64,000 nucleotides of DNA from Brachypodium distachyon (Eukaryota > Streptophyta > Magnoliopsida > Poales > Poaceae), in contig NC_016132.3 in NCBI RefSeq assembly GCF_000005505.3, positions 41,058,914 through 41,122,913 of the forward strand, read 5' to 3'. Positions within the stretch are counted from its first letter, which is position 1. The number at the start of each line of letters is the position of its first letter. The position numbers and the translations under genes are program-made. Of this stretch, positions 12,246 to 24,690 are shown piece after piece. The notes beneath the pieces are model-generated. The model was not told the origin of the DNA, searched no databases, and saw only the letters and a program-made list of their open reading frames with translations.

Positions 12246-12870
12246 TGACATGGCTAATCCAAAGGCATAAACACATGTCTGAGATTTTCTTTTCTTTTTA
12301 AAGTCTGTTTTTAATTTTTAAGAGGTTTAAAAACATCTGTTAACAGACTGCCTACAGTAAAACTAATGAAGGCATCATTGATTGGCCTCCCACAGTATGA
12401 TAAAATCAGAAAGTAGACAAATATTAACACAATGAAACCAATGGAAGAGGCGATCGAGCATATTTCCACCACCACACGTGCATGCGCATCTGATAAATCT
12501 CAAATGAATGAGCACATGCAAAGGATGGATTACCTGATGAAGCTGGAGACCGGAGGAGGCAGGAACTCCCTGCTCACACACTACAGTGATCTCTCTCTTG
12601 CTGAGAGAATACACGCGCGGACCCCCATCAATCCTGGAGATTCCCCAGTGGATGAGAGAACTCAAAAAGGGCGATGTATGATGAGCCAGGCAGCTAGAGA
12701 CAGCGTGCACCATGCAGCAGCAAATTAAAAACCATCCTCTCCATCCGGCTTTATTAGTACTTTGGTTGGGCCCAACTACCAGCTTCATTAAGCTTAGCAG
12801 GGCAGCAAGAGTTGCACTACTACTCATCTATCCTCGTTGGCAGTGCCACGTACGTACTGTGCACCACCAA
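12246..12870. other. Upstream region of the zinc finger gene
   Basis: This holds the distal promoter of the gene at 13069. The open frames here (12375-12827 minus, 12432-12728 plus) overlap on opposite strands and show no domain, so I do not call them genes. Confidence 0.4.
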
Positions 12871-12874
12871 ACCC

Positions 12875-12883
12875 TATATAAAA
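12875..12883 (+). promoter_or_regulatory. TATA box of the zinc finger gene
   Basis: TATATAAAA lies about 190 bp before the start codon at 13069. The expected transcription start is near 12905-12915. The leader holds a short caagccaagccaagcc run and no intron is required. Confidence 0.7.
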
Positions 12884-13068
12884 GCCCGCGCCACTTCCCA
12901 TCTCCAAACACAGCCAGCCGGCCTTCATCCACCACAGTCACACACAACACAAGCCAAGCCAAGCCAAGCTAAGCTGAGCTCGATCACTCACCTTCACCAG
13001 CTGCAATACCGATTAGAGTGCTAGCAAGCTAGACTAACTGCAAGTTAAGGCCGTTTCTCTTGAGAAAT

Positions 13069-14106
13069 ATGGAGAAAGTGATGATGAGCAGGAAGCCTGG
13101 GGACTGGAGCTGCAGGTCGTGCCAGTACCTCAACTTCTGCAAGCGGGACGCGTGCCAGCGGTGCGGCGAGGCGAAGCTGGGCTCGGAACGGCCGGACTAC
13201 GCGGCCATGGGCGGCAGCTGGGAGGTGAAGCCGGGCGACTGGTACTGCGCCTGCTGCGGCGTCAACAACTACGCCAGCCGCCCCTCCTGCTTCAAGTGCG
13301 GCAACGCCAAGACCGACTCCGCCGCCGTCGCCCAGAACTGGGGGTTCAACGCCGCCGGCCAGACCGGATGGAGGTCCGGCGACTGGATTTGCCCAAGGTC
13401 CGTCCCTGATCCTAGCATGATTGATTCTTCTTTCATCAGCTTTAATTCTCAGGAATGAGTGCAGCTGACTGAACTGAATACATGCATGCATGATGCATGC
13501 AGCAGCCGTCCGCTTACTGGAATTAACTAATGATTAGTTAACACTTACACGTGAGAACTAATGCAGAAGCAACCTTCTACTTTGTAGTTTTCACAAATGC
13601 TAATTGAACAAACATTGTATTTGGATTTTGGATCCCCAACTGATTGAAAATCCCGAGCCGTTGTGATGATTGTTCCCATTCACAGCAGATCGAACCCTGA
13701 GCTGACAAAATGGAATTCCTTGACGTGTCAGCTCAGCATTCCTTCACAGTACAGTGCACGCTATATATGTAAACGTCTGAAGTGTTAGATATACACAAAC
13801 CTAGAGCATATATGCATCTGTTGGACACTGATTAATTACCAACGTATAAGCTAGAAAAGGTGCTAACTTTGCTGCATGTTTGTTTTGGTGCTGCAGACTG
13901 GATTGCAACGTGCAAAACTACGCCAACAGGACCGAGTGCTTCCGGTGCAATGCGCCCAAATCATACTACGGTAATATATAAGCTCCTCCAGTCAATTCAA
14001 AACCACATACTTGGCACATCAATTTACATTTGACAGTGACAAACTGATCTACTGTGCCATGGTCTCATCTAATCCAAATAATTTATCTTTTTCCTTTACA
14101 GGTTGA
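13069..14106 (+). CDS. RanBP2-type zinc finger protein, three fingers
   Basis: Modelled as exons 13069-13397, 13897-13970 and 14102-14106, giving 135 residues. All introns are GT-AG. Three RanBP2-type (zf-RanBP, C2C2) fingers follow one another. Finger 1 is at residues 11-36 (Cys 15, 18, 29, 32), finger 2 at 56-81 (Cys 60, 63, 74, 77), and finger 3 at 104-131 (Cys 108, 113, 124, 127). Each starts GDW and keeps the conserved Asn. Finger 3 exists only after splicing of intron 1. In known members of this plant family the fingers bind single-stranded RNA, and some are tied to stress responses. A role in RNA binding is therefore likely but not shown. The start at 13069 was chosen as the first ATG in frame; the frame extends three codons upstream only to a TTG. 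The last coding exon is five bases, and the TGA is reached just after the junction. If intron 2 is retained the protein ends two residues later. Confidence 0.92.
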
Positions 14107-14109
14107 CCT

Positions 14110-15720
14110 GACAGAAAACGAAAACAAAAGAATTGGATTGATCAGCCAACAATTAATCACGAGCCCTGAGGATTTTTCCTTCTTTTTTTTTTCTGTTTTT
14201 CTCCTAAAGAAAAACCCTCAACAACTTGAGGGTTAGTCATGTGGAAAAGCGGTAACCGCCGCTCAAAAAAGAGAGAGTGGGAGAGATAAGTTGCAGAAAC
14301 GTGTCTACATGTTTGGCTGATGAATGATTCGATTTCCCTTTTTCAGTAAAAAGAACAGTTCCGAGTAAGAAACCAACTTTAATTAGCTCTCCTCTCTCTT
14401 TTCAGTTAAACTCCTGCTTTGCTTTAGTTTGCATCCCGGCCCGATCGATGGAGCATAATGCATACGACGGATGATTCCTAATCATTAGATTGTTTGCCTC
14501 AATTCCATTCCGGTCGTCGCCGGTCGCCGGTCGATATGTATTCCACAAAATAGATAGATGCCTTGCTTGCTGCCATGCCATATGCAAAGCTGTATTCGGT
14601 CCTTGTATTACTGCGGGAGCACGGAGGCGACAGAGCCACAAGCGAATGTCCCATCGGAAAACCTTTAATTGCCCGCGCCCAGATAGAGATTCCGTTCAGG
14701 CCGGGAGCAATCATGTCATGCTTTACTCGCAAAAGCCGCCCGGATGCACAGAATTATTACCACTTTGGGCATCCATCACTACCCTGTGGAAACATAACCG
14801 CCATAACATAGAAAGAACCAAAAAAAATATATGCATATCGTGTGAGGATGGCATGTGGGACCATGAGCCGGCCACACGCCAGTAAAAAATCAGGTGGCAT
14901 TTTAGAACTCGGCTGTCGATCTCAATTTGCAAGTCTCTGCCTGCAGCTGACTCAGACCATTGATCTAAATTTGATCCAAAAGATGAACAGAGAGAGAGAG
15001 AGAGAGAGAGAGAGCACATATTCTTTTGTGAAGAGGAGAAAATGAAATGTGATCAGGAAGCATCAGAATGTACATATATATCATAGTATTCTTTCCTGCT
15101 TAGCATGCACAGGCAACCGATTGGTGTTTCCTTTGCTTCTTTTTGTCTCTGGTTTCTGCATGGGAAAGGGCATTCAGGCCACTTGTTTGGTGCAAGGGTC
15201 TGCAGACAGCCTGAATCATTTGCTCACTCATCATGGGCACCTTTCTGAAATACCACATCTGCACAGAACATTCATGCCCTCCACACCAATAACCAGATTC
15301 TTTAGAATACCAGTCACCAGGTCCCACAACAGCTTTCCTGGGTCAAATCTGAGCATCATTCACTGTTGCAACTCCCGATCATACTCATCACTGATGACGA
15401 TTGATTATGCATGTTACAACCTCTGGGATGGAAATGGTAATGGAAAAGTGAATTACAGGTGTTCTCAAATGGATGAACGCTTTGCAATGGATGCAGGATA
15501 TTCGCTTCTGAATACATATGTCCAGGCAGCTGATAATTATCTGGAAAAACCAGAAAGCTGCAGCTTGTGTGCTGTTCAGATTCGATGTCTTCATTTGCTC
15601 TATCTGCAATCTGATCCAGCGAAACATCACACCAGCTATTCTGATTTCTAGATTCTTCTATGAACTTTAATTTCTTGGATGAGCCACGCCAGAGAAAATA
15701 AGAAAAACTGAAAAATCTGA
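14110..15720. other. 3' UTR and intergenic region; (AG)13 microsatellite
   Basis: The first part is the probable 3' UTR of the zinc finger gene. A pure AG dinucleotide run lies at 14989-15014. A frame of about 200 codons on the plus strand (15049-15651) begins with GTG, has no recognisable domain, and lies just beyond the 3' end of the convergent racemase-like gene. I regard it as non-coding or as part of a UTR or lncRNA. No exon can be supported here. Confidence 0.4.
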
Positions 15721-15908
15721 ATTCACAAACAAAGCCAGCATCTTTATTGACTGAGCAGCAGAGCTTAAGTATAACCAGATCTCACTGAATTACTGTGTGA
15801 TACTGACATAATGAATTTTACTCCTGACCTTAAAAATTTGCATCCGTGCTCATCGGCACAGAAAGGGCAACTATACAAGGAACCAGAACAAAATAGTCTG
15901 AAGGCATC

Positions 15909-17340
15909 TCATGATCTCACTGTTCTTGCGCACACAATGGTCTCCCTGACCAAAGCATCCATAGGGTCGATACATTTCTTGAGCAGTGGGTCATCATCAG
16001 GCAGGATATCAACAAAGTCATCAGATGCAAGGATTATTACATTTGCAGCCCTCACAAGTAGAAGCTGGAGTGCTATTTGCAACAGATTTCTCGCACCTTC
16101 CATGTCCCCCTTCCTAAAGGCACTGACAGCTGGTAACACCACGTGTTCCATTGAAGCTTTGTCGGGACAGACTACCTCAAAACCCTGATGAGAACATTTA
16201 AAGAACAGAACAATTTAACTCATAACTGTCGATTGGACGAAGAATAGTACCATGGAAAATGTCAACTACAATGAAGGCATCTATCTCACTAGCATAGCAA
16301 ATTGGCAATGGACAAGCTACAACAGGCTACATGACCTGCAGCTTTCAATCCTTTTGTAACTGAGTTTTCAGACTAAGGAACCCAATGTTAAGTGGCTGGG
16401 GAAAGGCTGCTGTCCACTACTGATATGGGAGCTGAGCTTGCCATCCAATCCAAGACTTTCGAAAGAAAGGCCTCGATTAGACGAAAACGAATAAGCAGAA
16501 CAACAAAGTAGAAAACATAACATTCTTACGAGGGTGATCTTTAATATAGCTCATTATGTATTTAAAGAGGAAAACCGCATGAATATCTCAATAAACAGTC
16601 AAAGATCAATGCAGAAAGAAAAACAGTTGGCTTACCTGGCTCTCCAGCTTATCTAGATAACAATTAGTCGTCATGATATTGTCTGTAGCTAGAATTCCTA
16701 CACGAACATTACTGCCATACTCGACAGGTTTAAAGCTTGCAGCTTTGAGTTCCTTCAAAACGCAAGCTCCAACATCAAGGAAAGGAACTGAGCAACCCTG
16801 TGAAACTTCGTCATGCCAGGCATGTAACAACTGGCATGGCATTACGATGCAGCTTGCTCCAGATTGCTCCAAGACAATTCTCTTATGCCTTAATTTCCCA
16901 AGAGCAGGGTTACAATCAGAAGAAAGTTGGGAATTTTCACAAAACAACTCTTTCTTGACCAATGGATCGTTGGAGATGATGAAGGGAGGTGTCTCTTCTC
17001 CATCTCGGGTACTCCAATACACAAGCTTCTCTAAAAATCTGAGAGAGGAAGCGGCAGATGTTCCCATTACTCCAATTGTGCCTGATAGATGACTGGTTGC
17101 ATTATATGGTCCACTTCTCGAAGCAGAGGAACTCCCATCCAAATACTTGGAGTCAGAGGGATCGACGACCCTGCCAGTTTTCAAAATGTTTGGAGACGAC
17201 CTTGCACTATAAGTAGAGCCTAAATACTGTGATCTACAAGTAGGCCATCTTCTACTTGCGCCATCCACATGATGCAATGGGCAACATAAGGCGCATCGAG
17301 ATATGGTTATACTCCTGTTGAAACAGGTTTGAGTCATCAT
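15909..17340 (-). CDS. Aspartate/glutamate racemase-like protein
   Basis: Two exons on the minus strand, 17340-16636 and 16184-15909, give 326 residues. The donor CAG/GTAAGC and the acceptor CAG/GG are both canonical and the junction is in phase 0. Landmarks are GTIGVMGTSAASSLRFLEKL at residues 88-107, the first catalytic cysteine in IVMPCQLLHAWHDE (Cys 169), VRVGILATDNIM near 213-224, and VVCPDKASMEHVVLPA at 239-254 across the junction. This is the Asp/Glu racemase fold as found in plant proteins such as the Arabidopsis At1g15410 family (from memory). Family members interconvert D- and L-amino acids with two cysteines. Here the second cysteine position reads ILASDDFVD (residues 286-294), without cysteine, so racemisation is uncertain. 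The N-terminal 85 residues are not conserved-looking and could hold an organelle targeting peptide. Substrate unknown. Confidence 0.87.
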
Positions 17341-18985
17341 TTCACATGTGGCAGTTTAGATATACACATTAAAGACAACACAAGTAAATGACAAGCTGAA
17401 TTTCAAGAAATAGCAGGAGCAGGTAGCTAGCAAGTAGCAACTCACCTCGGTAAACAAATCTGAACCATAGCAGCCAAAGTCTGTGAGGTCTGAACACCAA
17501 ACTGTGTGTAGGAAGGCTGGGGAAGAATGAAGCTGCAAAGCCAGAGCTGAAATTATAAGATATGTGCCTCTTCTTTCTGGTCGATATAGACACAGGCACA
17601 TTTAGTTTATTGGTGAAAGGTTTGGTCTTAGATACTAAGCTACTACTTAACAGTAAACAACAGCCACATCAAACACACATGTCTAACCTGTAGAGGCTAG
17701 TATTACCTATCATTATGACAGTAGGAGGTAGGAACATGGACAGAGAGGAACCTCAATTATTGAAGTTGAATGAGAGGTTGATGCCTTGTTTTATCTTTTG
17801 TGAGGAGTGAGATCTAACCAAGAGAGAAACACTGGAAGACTATGACTGATGAGTTGGGAAACTGCCTCATAACTCAAACAAATTAGATTATCTCTCCAGC
17901 CTTTAACATACATCCAATCCACCAACTCCCTGTCATTGTTGGCTGCTTCTGAAACATTAATCAGCTTCATGCTTCAGCTGTTAAAAAGGGAAGATAAAAC
18001 GAGTTACCTATGGTTTTCACAAGAAAAGGCAATCAAGAGTGGTAAGAGCAACAAACAGACGCAGTCCTACTCCTAAGGGACAAAACTCACATGGGTCTCG
18101 GTGGGGCTCAGCTCATCTCATTTCCACTGCTCCCATCATCAACCAGATAGCAACAGACAGACACAGAGGAACTGTCGCTTGCACATGCAGTCTTGATTCT
18201 GCCGTTGTTACACAATACATACAAATATAAAAATGGTACGACTGCAGTACTGCAGCTAATGGTGGACCACCTCATAATAGAGCAAACTTTTTTTTGACAG
18301 CACAAATCACATTTTTTTAGGGTAATAATAGAGTAGACTTAACCATTACATATGTCCCCTTTCCACACTGGACTTTGTAAGATGATCAGCTAGAGCATAT
18401 CAATTCACATAAACATGTCTCCTTTCCAAACACACACGTCAGGGTAATATGGTGTATTAACTTAAAATTATTGTGAGAAAATGGGTCAAACAAAGTAGTT
18501 GGACAATTCAAAGAGCTAAACTAATGCATGTTCAGGAGCTGGTCTTGTCGAAGAGAATTATCTGACGATTTAACCAGACTTACATTCACAAAGAAAATCA
18601 ACATGTTATTCTGCACGGATATCATGAAATATGTCCAAGCACTTCAGATATTGCAAGAATAATAGATGGGGGAAATGCTTTGCTGCAATTTGCAGCATAC
18701 AAAGTAACATTCTGTCAAAGGGTGGCACAATGCCAGTAGTCGTAACAATGTAAAAGAGACATGAATAGCATAACTTACTGCAGAAATAAACACAAAGGTG
18801 CTTGCATAAAAATTTATAGATAGTTTGGATCTTCAGTACAAATGAGAAAAAGTAAAGGTTACAGTATTAAAAGTGATACATGAGAACCACAATCAGGCTA
18901 TCCCTCCATCTGTCATCAGCAGTTCAGCAATCAGATGATGGAAATGAACTACAAGGATAAAGGGTCGTGACAAACTGACTATAAA
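17341..18985. other. 5' region of racemase-like gene and intergenic spacer
   Basis: On the minus strand CCGAG/GTGAGTTG near 17446 could be the donor of a 5' UTR intron of the racemase-like gene, but I cannot place its acceptor with confidence. The remainder to 18985 includes the probable 3' UTR of the membrane protein gene. No other coding exon seen. Confidence 0.35.
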
Positions 18986-18989
18986 GTGT

Positions 18990-21900
18990 CTACTTTAGTT
19001 TTGACTTAGCAGAACTTTGCAGTGGCTTAGAGATAGAAACAGGCTGGCTAGTTCTCGCTTTCTTCTTTATATTGTAAGTGATTGACATGAATGAACAAAT
19101 CAGTGCAATCAAAATGGTAGGGTAGACATAGACTGATTCTGTCGGATCACTGTTCGCGGGCTTCCGAAAGAGCGCTTCTTTCACTAGACCCCAGATAACC
19201 AAAAGGGTACCAAACAAGATCATCCTCCCAGGATTAATGATGCCAACAAGTGCCCCAGCAACACAGAAGTAGCTTCCGGCAAGTATCTGATTCAGAGGAA
19301 AGAGTATAATGAACTCACAAAGGGTTGTCACAAACATCTTTTTTCTCAAAAAGAGTTATCGAAAAGCACCTCTAGACGCTGTAGATCAATTGCTGCTGAA
19401 CTATTCTTGGCTTCTGTCAGATTGTATATGTCGAACAGGTCACTCCACCTTGGGAATGTCATGCTCATGCTTGCAGTGAGGTTGCTGACTATAGCTCCAG
19501 GGAAGAGCATGGCCTTCACCACAGATGGTGGGAATATATCATTGGAGACCAATTGCGAAGATGTAATCTGAATTGGTGTAGTGCATGTGCCTGCTCTACA
19601 AGGGACCCTGAAATGGCACAAAAAGGGTAAGAAAAGGCTGCCTAGCAGTTTATGTTACCGCTCACGAAATTACTTCAAGTCAACCTAAAGCACACAGATA
19701 AGATGTGACTAGACAAAATAAGTGAGCATCGTTATGGAAGCAAGCAAACACAGGTACCTACCTAGCATCCATGCTCAGGAGAAAGAGTGCACTCAAATGA
19801 AAGGTACTAGGCAGCTGACAGTTTTATAGTTAAAAGTGAAATCAAATGACTTAACTCTTAGTGGAACTATGACATATATATGTAAAAATAGGAGACTATT
19901 CCCTCCACGGGCGATGAACTCAAAACTAAGCCACAGCAACCATCTATAGATGGCAGTGAGTTGCATAAGCGCTATCAGGGCATAAATTGAAACAATCTAG
20001 AACATTTATCTACCTTTAAGAGCAACATATGCTATGCAATCATTTTTAATTGCTCTTGAAATTACCTTTGCATAAAAAGGACCAAACACATTATATATGC
20101 ACAAATTAATAACACAATGAGAAAATGTGACATATGATAAATCAAAAGGAAAGGAAAAAGATGAAAGCCACCATTCACAGAAAGCTTATGTTTTGTTTCT
20201 TTAAGTACCTTTCAAAGTTGAAACTTTAAACTGCACTCGGCATGCTACGCCGTGGTAAGAAAAATTTAATTACTTATGATAATTTGGTATGCAAAACCAA
20301 AGTGCATTGCACGCGTGCAGCACAAAAGAGATATTGCTTAGCATATGTTTCATCATTTAAATTCAGTTGAGGCTTTGTGGGGTTCCATGATGTAGTTTGG
20401 GGAAAAAGCACAAATGCCATAATGTATCACAACTGTACAAATGACTCAACGTGTCACATAACTGTAAAAATGTCATTGAGAAGAAGGAAACTCATATTCT
20501 GCCATAGAGAATGTGGTAAACTGGATTAGTTTGCCTCATTGAACATCATTAAGTTAACTAGTTTGACCGGGCAGAATATCAAAGTACCTATGTACTCACA
20601 TTGCCATGTTTACTTGTTTCAGTGAATGAGTTGTGGTAATGTGGTAAGATGTTGCCTTCCTTGTGAACTACCGCTTTGCAAACATCGCAAATGTAGATTC
20701 CTGTGTAGCGGTAATTTGCTGTTTTATCCGGTCAAACCAGGAGGCTTTAATAATGTTAATACCAACTGACAAACTCGAGGAAGATATGGACTACTCCCTC
20801 CGTCCCATATTAAGTGACTCAAATCCGCCCAAATATGAATGTATCTATACCTAAAAAACGTCTAGATACATGTAATAGAAAGTCACTTAATATGAGACAG
20901 AGGGAGTACTTCACACTTCAATGGCATCACATGATTCTCCTTGTTCTCAATATACCATTTGTGCAATTACATTTCTTTGTTTTGATATTTGTGAAACTTT
21001 TCCTTTGTTTATTTAACATTTCAAATTCTGCCGGTAGCTTCATATTGCACTTAATTAGGAATCCGCATCCGGCATGCCTAAAGACCCAAACACGAGGTAG
21101 GCTAAGGGGCGATGCTTCCTCTTGACCAACCAGGCACTAGATATTGTCTAAAATAAAACCATGTCGACTGTCCGTTGCATACACGTAACTGCATATAAGT
21201 CTGAATACTGAAGAAATAATCATAGTTCCAGATTTTGAAGTTCAGAAACATGTGACTGGTGAATCAAAAAAGTTCAAACTAAGCCAAGGGTTGCGAAAAC
21301 TAGTGAACACAATTATCAGTAGCCTGGTTCAAAAGTACAAGTGAAGGCTAGCATTAAGATGAGGTGAAGATGACTAGAATAGAGGAATCTCATCAACTCT
21401 CCTGATTTTTTTTAAGAAACTCAGTACAAACACAAACACTCACAAACACGCACGTACACTCACCCTAAGAACGCGTGCATGCATACCCTGCCCCTATTAA
21501 CTCTCTTGATTTTGTAACAATATAAACACAAATTTGGTGATTTCATTACTCATTAGAAAACCATACTACGCCTTCTTTCAGTCATAATTGAGATAAGCCT
21601 AAAGCGCTACACATCCAGAAACCAGCATGTTCTAACAGTTTCTTGTTCAAGGGTACTTGCTGAAATATGAAGTGTCTGTATTTACCACATCAGCACATAA
21701 ACAATAGTTGTGTCCATCTAAGTTGTTACTCTGCATTATCGAAGCAGTAAATTTAGTCTGCAACAGCTGCCTGACGTTCACCCAGATGGCAATCACGCCA
21801 GGCACCGGCATCGCTAAAGTCCCGTGTTCTTGATCCAACATTAAATTACAGATATAGTACGAACCCCCAAGATGCAAACATAGCGTACATGGGTGAGAGA

Positions 21901-22262
21901 ACTAGTTACGACTGAATCATGGATCTAGCCCTTAAAAGGCAAACGCTGCTAGCAATCAGAGCTGTTGTAGTCCTCTCTGGGTCACTTCTTTGAATTGCAA
22001 GATAAATTTGGAGAATTCAGGGACAGATCCACAGTAGTGGTTCTTGGTGGGTAGATGGGAGGATTGTGGCTGACCTGAAGAGTGGGATCTGGAGGATGAT
22101 GAGCAGGAAGTAAACACGGGAGGCGTAGAAGGAAATCCGGCGGCTCGTCCACCCGCCTCCGCCCACCCTCCGCCGCTGCACCTCGATCCCTCCCGCCGTC
22201 ATCGGCTTCGACGAGCTCGCCCTGGCCTCCGCCGCCCTCTCCTTCTTCGCGGATGGCGCCAT
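18990..22262 (-). CDS. Plant multi-pass membrane protein, function unknown
   Basis: Three exons on the minus strand, 22262-22075, 19607-19370 and 19286-18990, give 240 residues. All junctions are GT-AG and keep frame. The N-terminal 40 residues are basic and low in complexity. A first membrane segment is at about 43-62 (ends LLIILQIPLFR). Next is a segment of about 80 residues with VPCRAGTCTTPIQITSSQLV and several N-x-T/S sites, probably on the lumenal or outer side. Three further hydrophobic stretches follow at about 145-160, 163-180 and 194-212, then a basic, Ser/Lys-rich tail. I recall similar unnamed transmembrane proteins across land plants, but no biochemical role. An in-frame ATG 12 codons upstream (22298) is an alternative start. 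Intron 1 is 2.47 kb and holds a Stowaway MITE; intron 2 is only 83 bp and stops translation if retained. Confidence 0.85.
20794..20906. mobile_element. Stowaway MITE (113 bp) inside an intron
   Basis: Ends are CTCCCTCCGTCCCATATTAA and TTAATATGAGACAGAGGGAG, flanked by TA. It sits in intron 1 of the membrane protein gene. Its interior (acatgtaatagaaagtcact) is nearly the same as that of the copy at 4923-5036. Confidence 0.9.
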
Positions 22263-22588
22263 CGCTCCTTTTGCTTGCCTACTCCTGTCACCGGGCACTC
22301 GTTATTTTTGTCGATCAGTTCGTCGTCTTCACAGTCTAATAAGCATAGAAAAAAGATTATATTATTAAAAGAGATTAATAGTAAACCCAAACCTCCACCT
22401 CGTCGCCAACTGTTGCGATAAAAGAAATTCGAGAAGAATATTTTAAATCAATCCACTTTTGCAAGATCATCTCTAAAAATAAATAAAATTACCCACAAAT
22501 CTCGAAGACAAGCCGTTATCTTTGAATCTCCAAACTACATCAGAGAGCCAGAAAAAATTGTTGATCTATAAAATATCTTATAGAAAAA

Positions 22589-23073
22589 CTAGTGCAATGC
22601 CCGTGTGTTGCCACGGCCTCTTAAACATGTGCACACGAAAACTCATGTTTACACAAAACATAACAATATAATTGGACATTCATCAAAATGATCTCGGGGC
22701 TGATGCTAGCAGCCGCGGCCAATGACATGGCACCCAGTTCACACCGCCCGCCGGCCGTGGCTGGCGTCAGAGCACGCGGTGGTGCAGTGCACGAGAAACG
22801 GTGGATAGCGCCGATCAGCCCTGGGCCCCTTTGCTCGTCTCTTGCACGATAATCTAATCCGACGCCGACACGTATCGAGAGCGGTCACCGCAGGGAGGTG
22901 CGGTGTGGGCAGTTGAGTCGGCGGCGGCGGCCCGGGAAGGCAGCGCCGTGGGAATAGGAAAAAGAAGGTTCGATGGAGTGTAAGGAGACACGGAAAATCA
23001 GAACATGCACGGAAATTGATGCACGGCGGACGACAACGAAGGAAACCTTCCTGCTTTTATTATTAGCGATAGA
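22589..23073 (-). mobile_element. Non-autonomous Helitron-like element (about 485 bp), candidate
   Basis: Read on the minus strand the unit would start TCTATCGCTAATAATAAAAG at 23073 and end GGGCATTGCACTAG at 22589, followed by T. Just before the end is a short hairpin (CCGTG, loop, CACGG). A 5' TC, a 3' CTRR with a hairpin about 10 bases before it, and insertion before T are Helitron marks. The host base on the 5' side is T rather than the expected A, so the 5' limit is uncertain. A related 3' end lies near 40890. Confidence 0.5.
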
Positions 23074-23079
23074 AAAAAT

Positions 23080-24690
23080 CTACGACAGAGATCTGAGAAG
23101 CAGCATGCCACCCTGAAGAAAACAAAATCAAAAAGGGCAAAAAGGGTTGGATGACCATGTTTGGGAAACACAAAGAACCATCATAATTACCACTGGACGT
23201 AGACTCGTAGCGGAAGTAGATTCGGAATAGCACGTCGATGCGGTGTAGTCATGACGCGTGCTTTTCCTCGCGGATCCCTTGTACAGTTCATCTGAGTGTC
23301 GCAGGTGCAACGTCTCCAACGTATCCACACATACAGGAAAAACACGTCATGCGAGAGATTGCTAGACTGTTAACAAGACTCGGGCGTGGAGGTGGCAATG
23401 GCTAAGTCATGTGTATCTCTCGTAGCCCTTTTTTCGGGATGACCTCCACCACTTGTGTAGACTTCCTGAGATGGGCCGAACAGTTGTAGCCCATTAGGAT
23501 TTGATGTGCAAAAACCACAATATGTGATGGTTCCTTCCCCTTAAACGTGCGACCATATACTTCACGATTAGTCGGACACGAGTTGGTCCTTCCATGTTCT
23601 CACTTGTAGCTCTAAGTACGTTGCTTGGCGCCGAGTATGCTTACTCAGTCCACGAGCTCTCGAACTTAAAGTGAACAGTTGGTAGTGGATCCTAGCAGTG
23701 TAGGCTCCCAATATTACTTTTGCCTCACGATATGTTGTCGAGCTCAAGACGATTACTTATCATTGATAGTTTGACCTCTCTACGTGAACCTATGATATCG
23801 TGAACCTATGATATAGATTCCAAAACCAAGTTAACTCTTAAGCCAAGTTGAATGGACATGTTTTCAGAATCTGATCACTCAAAAAGTCCTAGAAATATCT
23901 CTTTGAGTCGGAGGGCAAATCTCATCTTGATCACCATGACTCGCAGCATGTTTCATGACATATATGGAACCTAGCTTTGTAACTACTCAGTTGTGGAGCA
24001 ATGTTTAGTACCTAAAGTAAGTCGATTCAAGTCTTGAGAACACACAAAGACCTTAGGTCTAGGACATGTCAGATACATTGTAATCGAGACAAACAAATTA
24101 CAACCAACTCCTTGTGTCTCAAAGCAGGTTTGCCCAATTCGATATATGATCTCCATCCAGAGTCCCTCGACGAGTTCAACTTTATACTCGTTGTGTCTCA
24201 TGAAATGAAAGCTGAAAAAAATAACATTGATAGTTGCTCCTTCTATTCAACTAGATGATGCCCCACACGTTGTTGCCGAAATTTTAAAATTGTACATTCT
24301 TCACTTAGTGGGAATAACTTGATGGAAGTAACATGCATGCATGTGCAAAAGTATGAGTTTTTCACTAAATAGGTGTGAACAAATTACTTGTGTGATGATG
24401 TGGCATGCTTGAATGTTTAGAGAAATCAAGTAGTGGGTTAATTTTACTTAGATCTAGAAGATAACTTTGTTGTTCCTTCTATACGACAGTACAAAGCAAG
24501 ATTTTTGCATTTTGTAATGAGTGGAACACTAAATGTATTTATAGATCACAGAAAGTAGGGTTAGTGTAGATCATTAAATAAGATAAAATAAGCATCCACG
24601 GACTTTAATAAGGGCGCGTACATGGGGTGACGTTACTCTTCAATTTCTTACCCAGCGCATGAGATGATTGTTGATGTGAAAAAGAGAAGA
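23080..24690. other. Intergenic, no gene seen
   Basis: Mixed-composition sequence with only short frames. A small repeat, gaacctatgatat, occurs twice near 23785-23815. No terminal repeats or domain matched. Confidence 0.45.

Noticed and set aside
15049..15651. 200-codon open frame on the plus strand
   Set aside because: It starts with GTG, shows no domain, has unlikely composition for a cereal gene, and lies over the 3' flank of the convergent racemase-like gene.
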